Assembly: GCA_021776375.1 (NCBI GenBank) | Contig: JAJFGA010000051.1 | Coordinates: 124,001-188,000, forward strand | Direction: 5' to 3' | Length of the DNA: 64,000 nucleotides | Source: Hyphococcus sp. | GTDB lineage: Bacteria > Pseudomonadota > Alphaproteobacteria > Caulobacterales > Parvularculaceae | In this document: one piece after another, positions 61,439-64,000 of the stretch | Numbering within the stretch: the stretch's first letter is position 1 | Layout: every line of letters starts with the position of its first letter | Made by a program: the position numbers and the translations under genes | Notes under the pieces: model-generated | What the model was told of the DNA's origin: nothing | The model's input: only the letters and a program-made list of their open reading frames with translations | Database searches by the model: none

Positions 61439-63100
61439 TCAACCTTTACGGCGAATTGCATTGATCCTATTTATCAACCCGTTCGTAGACGCATCATGCG
61501 CCGTGGCGCTCGGCTTTTCTTCACCAGCGCCGGCAATCTCCGGCAGGATATTTCTCGCCAGAACTTTGCCAAGCTCAACTCCCCACTGGTCGAAGGAATT
61601 AATCCCCCAGATGACGCCTTCGACAAATATCTTGTGCTCATAAAGCGCAATCAGGCTCCCTAGCGTTTCCGGCTCGAGCCTTTCCATTAGGATCGAGTTG
61701 GTCGGGCGGTCGCCGGGGAAAATCTTGTGAGGGCTGAGCGCGTCTATTTCAGCATCAGACTTGCCTTCTCCACGCAGCTCATCGCGCACTTCTGCTTCCG
61801 TTTTACCGCGCATCAGCGCTTCGGTCTGCGCCAGGAAGTTTGACAACAATTTTTCGTGGTGATCGCCAAGTTCGCGCTGGCTGATCGCCGGCGCGATGAA
61901 GTCGGCTGAAACGATATCGGCTCCCTGGTGCAAGAGCTGATAGAATGCATGCTGACCGTTTGTGCCGGGCTCGCCAAACAGAACCGGGCCGGTGGCATGG
62001 GCGACAACAGAGCCATCGGCGCTGACGCGCTTGCCGTTTGATTCCATATCCGCCTGCTGCAGATAGGCTGGCAGCCGCGCCAGATGCTGGTCATAGGGGA
62101 GAATGGCGTGGGCGCTGATGCCGATAAAGTTGCGGTTCCAGACGCCGACCAGCGCCAACATCACCGGCATATTTTGCGCCATTGGCGTGGTTTTGAAATG
62201 CTGGTCCATGCGCTGCGCGCCGGCCAGTAATTTTGTAAAATTATCGAACCCGACCTGCAACGCGATGGAAAGACCAATCGCCGACCATAAAGAATAGCGC
62301 CCGCCGACCCAGTCCCAGAACTGAAACATATTCTCCCGGTCGATACCGAAAGCAGCGACGGCCTCGGCATTGGTCGACAAAGCGACAAAATGTTTTGCGA
62401 TATCGTCTTCACCGCCGCCATTTTCGAAAAACCACGCGCGCGCGCTTTTCGCGTTGGTCATGGTTTCCTGGGTGGTGAACGTTTTCGACGCAATAACGAA
62501 CAGCGTGCGCTCGGGATCGACAGCGTCCAGCGCAGCAGCGAGATGTTGGCCGTCAACATTAGAGATAAAGAACGTCCGTCGGCCGTCAATCCAAAATGGC
62601 TGCAACGCCGCTGCTGCCATTTGCGGGCCAAGATCCGATCCGCCAATACCGATATTGACGACGGTATCGAGCGCCTTGCCGCTATAGCCTTTGAACGCGC
62701 CTTGATGAACGCGGTCGCAAAAGCCCTTCATCTTTTTCAGCTCAGCCTGCACCAACGCCGAGGCATCCTCGCCCGCCGTGCTGTAGGCGTCCGTCGCAGC
62801 TGCACGCAGCGCCACATGCAAGACGGCGCGCCCCTCCGTCACATTAATCGCCTCGCCGGCGAACATCGCCGCGCGGCGCTCCTCAACATCCGCCGCTGCT
62901 GCGAGCGCCAGCAGGTGATCAACAACCTGATCGGTGAGTTTGTTCTTGGCGTAATCGAGAAACAGCCCCGCCGCCTCGATGGAATACCGCGCGAAGCGAT
63001 CTGGATCGCTATCAAACAAAGCCCGCATCGGAACCTGCGCGAGGCCAGCGGCGTCAGCTTCCAGCGCCTTCCATTGCGGCGTAGAGGAAATTTCGGTCAT
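61439..63100 (-). CDS. pgi: glucose-6-phosphate isomerase
   Basis: A 553-residue enzyme that interconverts glucose-6-phosphate and fructose-6-phosphate. Signature segments are NIGIGGSDLGPQMAAAAL, FVIASKTFTTQETMTNA, FWDWVGGRYSLWSAIGL, the GTNGQHAFYQLLHQG region and NSFDQWGVELGK. ATG at 63100 gives the usual length; AAGG lies upstream. It is transcribed alone. Confidence 0.96.
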   Translation of the reverse strand: MTEISSTPQWKALEADAAGLAQVPMRALFDSDPDRFARYSIEAAGLFLDYAKNKLTDQVVDHLLALAAAADVEERRAAMFAGEAINVTEGRAVLHVALRAAATDAYSTAGEDASALVQAELKKMKGFCDRVHQGAFKGYSGKALDTVVNIGIGGSDLGPQMAAAALQPFWIDGRRTFFISNVDGQHLAAALDAVDPERTLFVIASKTFTTQETMTNAKSARAWFFENGGGEDDIAKHFVALSTNAEAVAAFGIDRENMFQFWDWVGGRYSLWSAIGLSIALQVGFDNFTKLLAGAQRMDQHFKTTPMAQNMPVMLALVGVWNRNFIGISAHAILPYDQHLARLPAYLQQADMESNGKRVSADGSVVAHATGPVLFGEPGTNGQHAFYQLLHQGADIVSADFIAPAISQRELGDHHEKLLSNFLAQTEALMRGKTEAEVRDELRGEGKSDAEIDALSPHKIFPGDRPTNSILMERLEPETLGSLIALYEHKIFVEGVIWGINSFDQWGVELGKVLARNILPEIAGAGEEKPSATAHDASTNGLINRINAIRRKG

Positions 63101-63190
63101 CGGTGCGCCTTTGCAATTTGTTGGCATTTGATAGAGATTTTAAGCGCCGCCCTCAATGCGTTTTAACGATGAACGTATATTCACTCTATT

Positions 63191-63373
63191 ATGAACTCCA
63201 AAACCCCCTCCATGAAACTCGCCAAACGCATCATCTCAAGTGTTGCCGCGATCGCTGCCGTTTGCGTCATTTTCGGCGCAAAGGCGATGGAGGCGGAACA
63301 CCGGGCGGAAGCGTCAATAATGGTGATGTCGGCTGAGGAAACACCGCCAGCCAGCGCCAGCGAGGCGCGTTAA
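63191..63373 (+). CDS. possible small membrane or exported protein
   Basis: A 60-residue reading frame with a basic N-terminus, a hydrophobic segment (ISSVAAIAAVCVIFGA) and an acidic tail. It looks like a small anchored or secreted protein, but no family is recognised. Its stop shares a TTAA with the stop of the convergent dsbD-like gene. A second possible start is the ATG at codon 8. Real translation is uncertain. Confidence 0.45.
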   Translation: MNSKTPSMKLAKRIISSVAAIAAVCVIFGAKAMEAEHRAEASIMVMSAEETPPASASEAR

Positions 63374-64000
63374 TCCGCGCCGTTAAGCGCATCCACCACA
63401 ATTTTGCGGGAGAGGGTCTGGGGCAAAATTTGCGCCCCGCCGCCCGGCGGATAGTAAACATATAGCGGCACGCCGCTGGCCCCGTAACTCTGCAACGCCC
63501 TGGTGATTTCAGGATCGCGCACCGTCCAGTCAGCGACCAGAAACACCGTGCCGGTTTGTTTGAACGCATCGACAACGTCTTTGTTTTTAAACACCGTCAG
63601 TTTGTTGAACTGACAGGTGACGCACCATGCCGCGGTAAAATCGATAAACACAGGCGCGCCGGCGGCGCGATCACTGGCAAGCCCCTCATCGCTATAGGGA
63701 GCGGTTTCAATCGCGCCATAGGCGCCGCTTGCTTGCGTGCTGGTTCCGGAGGCGTTTTCAATCCGGGTGAGCGGCGCAATCGCCAGCACCGCCGCCGCCG
63801 CCGATGCGGCGCGCAAGATGACCGCCCGCCGACCGTCGCCCTTGCTGATTTCAAACAGCCACGCCGCCAGCGCCAGAAGGATGCCGCCAAAGAGCAACAT
63901 CGCCAAGCCGCCATCGTTGGTCTGGCGCGCGAACACCCAGAGGAAATAGGCCGCCGCCGCAAAGACCGGAAATGACAGCGCCTGTTTTAAAACCACCATC
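63370..64000 (-). CDS. DsbD/ScsB-like thiol:disulfide interchange protein, C-terminal part
   Basis: The C-terminal part of a longer gene that continues past the window edge. Two membrane helices are followed by a thioredoxin domain with the redox motif WCVTC, a long VFKNKDVVDAFKQTGTVFLVADWT segment and the cis-proline region GVPLYVYYPPGG. It matches the C-terminus of DsbD/ScsB proteins, which carry electrons across the inner membrane to periplasmic thiol proteins. The 5' end and the full length are not visible. Confidence 0.88.
   Translation of the reverse strand, partial: MVVLKQALSFPVFAAAAYFLWVFARQTNDGGLAMLLFGGILLALAAWLFEISKGDGRRAVILRAASAAAAVLAIAPLTRIENASGTSTQASGAYGAIETAPYSDEGLASDRAAGAPVFIDFTAAWCVTCQFNKLTVFKNKDVVDAFKQTGTVFLVADWTVRDPEITRALQSYGASGVPLYVYYPPGGGAQILPQTLSRKIVVDALNGAD

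Noticed and set aside
1-64000. CRISPR arrays, insertion sequences, prophage, toxin-antitoxin or defence genes.
   Set aside because: I found no repeated spacers, transposase or integrase frames, phage structural genes or recognisable defence genes in either strand.

Overview
The window is chromosomal DNA from an alphaproteobacterium, probably of the Caulobacterales/Parvularculales/Hyphomonadaceae type. The basis is gene content: a split F0 ATP synthase operon with both b' and b subunits downstream of smc, a CpdR response regulator, DUF2794 and DUF1272 proteins, TTAA-N7-TTAA sites of the CtrA type, and an RpoH-type promoter before an hsp20 gene. Most of it is ordinary, dense, GC-rich core and metabolic sequence. 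I see no prophage, insertion sequence, CRISPR array or rRNA.

Layout. 0-7.6 kb: DsbA-like lipoprotein, smc, then the F0 operon (atpI, B, E, b', b) with a coupled DUF924 gene. 7.6-9.1 kb: FMN glutamate-synthase-like protein. 9.3-14.4 kb: glycine cleavage operon gcvT-H-PA-PB on the minus strand, behind a tandem glycine riboswitch, with an unrelated secreted orphan gene spliced between gcvPA and gcvPB. 14.5-19.1 kb: a Zur-like regulator and a ferric-iron ABC transporter whose permease is divergent from the ATPase and binding protein. 19.1-28.7 kb: a coupled amidohydrolase pair (one apparently without its metal site), PhoD, DUF418, an adenine deaminase-like enzyme, YSC84, an isonitrile hydratase-like protein, an alkyltransferase-like protein and DUF3297. 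28.8-37.1 kb: a minus-strand acyl-CoA degradation cluster (acyl-CoA ligase, DUF1272, two acyl-CoA dehydrogenases, MaoC hydratase, SDR, NTF2-like lipoprotein, thiolase). 37.2-48.4 kb: flippase, suhB, hsp20, methyltransferase, SCP2, hydrolase, SDR, hisN, XRE regulator, glycosyltransferase, N-formylglutamate amidohydrolase and cpdR. 48.5-52.6 kb: tRNA-Val(GAC) followed by a less GC-rich accessory block (lipocalin-like protein, PQQ-type sugar dehydrogenase, winged-helix/TPR regulator). 53-64 kb: rsmB, Bax-inhibitor-1 protein, TTC38-like TPR protein, DUF2794, AEC transporter, hisS, cyclophilin, pgi and the 3' end of a dsbD-like gene.

The most interesting pattern is a set of five or six orphan genes (10770, 26122, 28834, 30516, 48771, 60219), all predicted to be secreted or membrane-anchored. 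Each starts at, or a few bases from, the stop codon of a conserved gene on the same strand, and several are clearly more AT-rich than their hosts. The gcv insertion is the sharpest case: it overlaps its neighbours at both ends (TAATG and ATGA). Other points are a catalytically degenerate amidohydrolase coupled to an intact one, a perfect 12-bp hairpin abutting the hisN start codon, two candidate CtrA sites next to genes not classically tied to CtrA, candidate Fur and Zur sites, and a palindromic repeat that supplies the stop codon of a small lipoprotein gene.

All domain calls are from reading the translated sequence. No database search or structure prediction was run.
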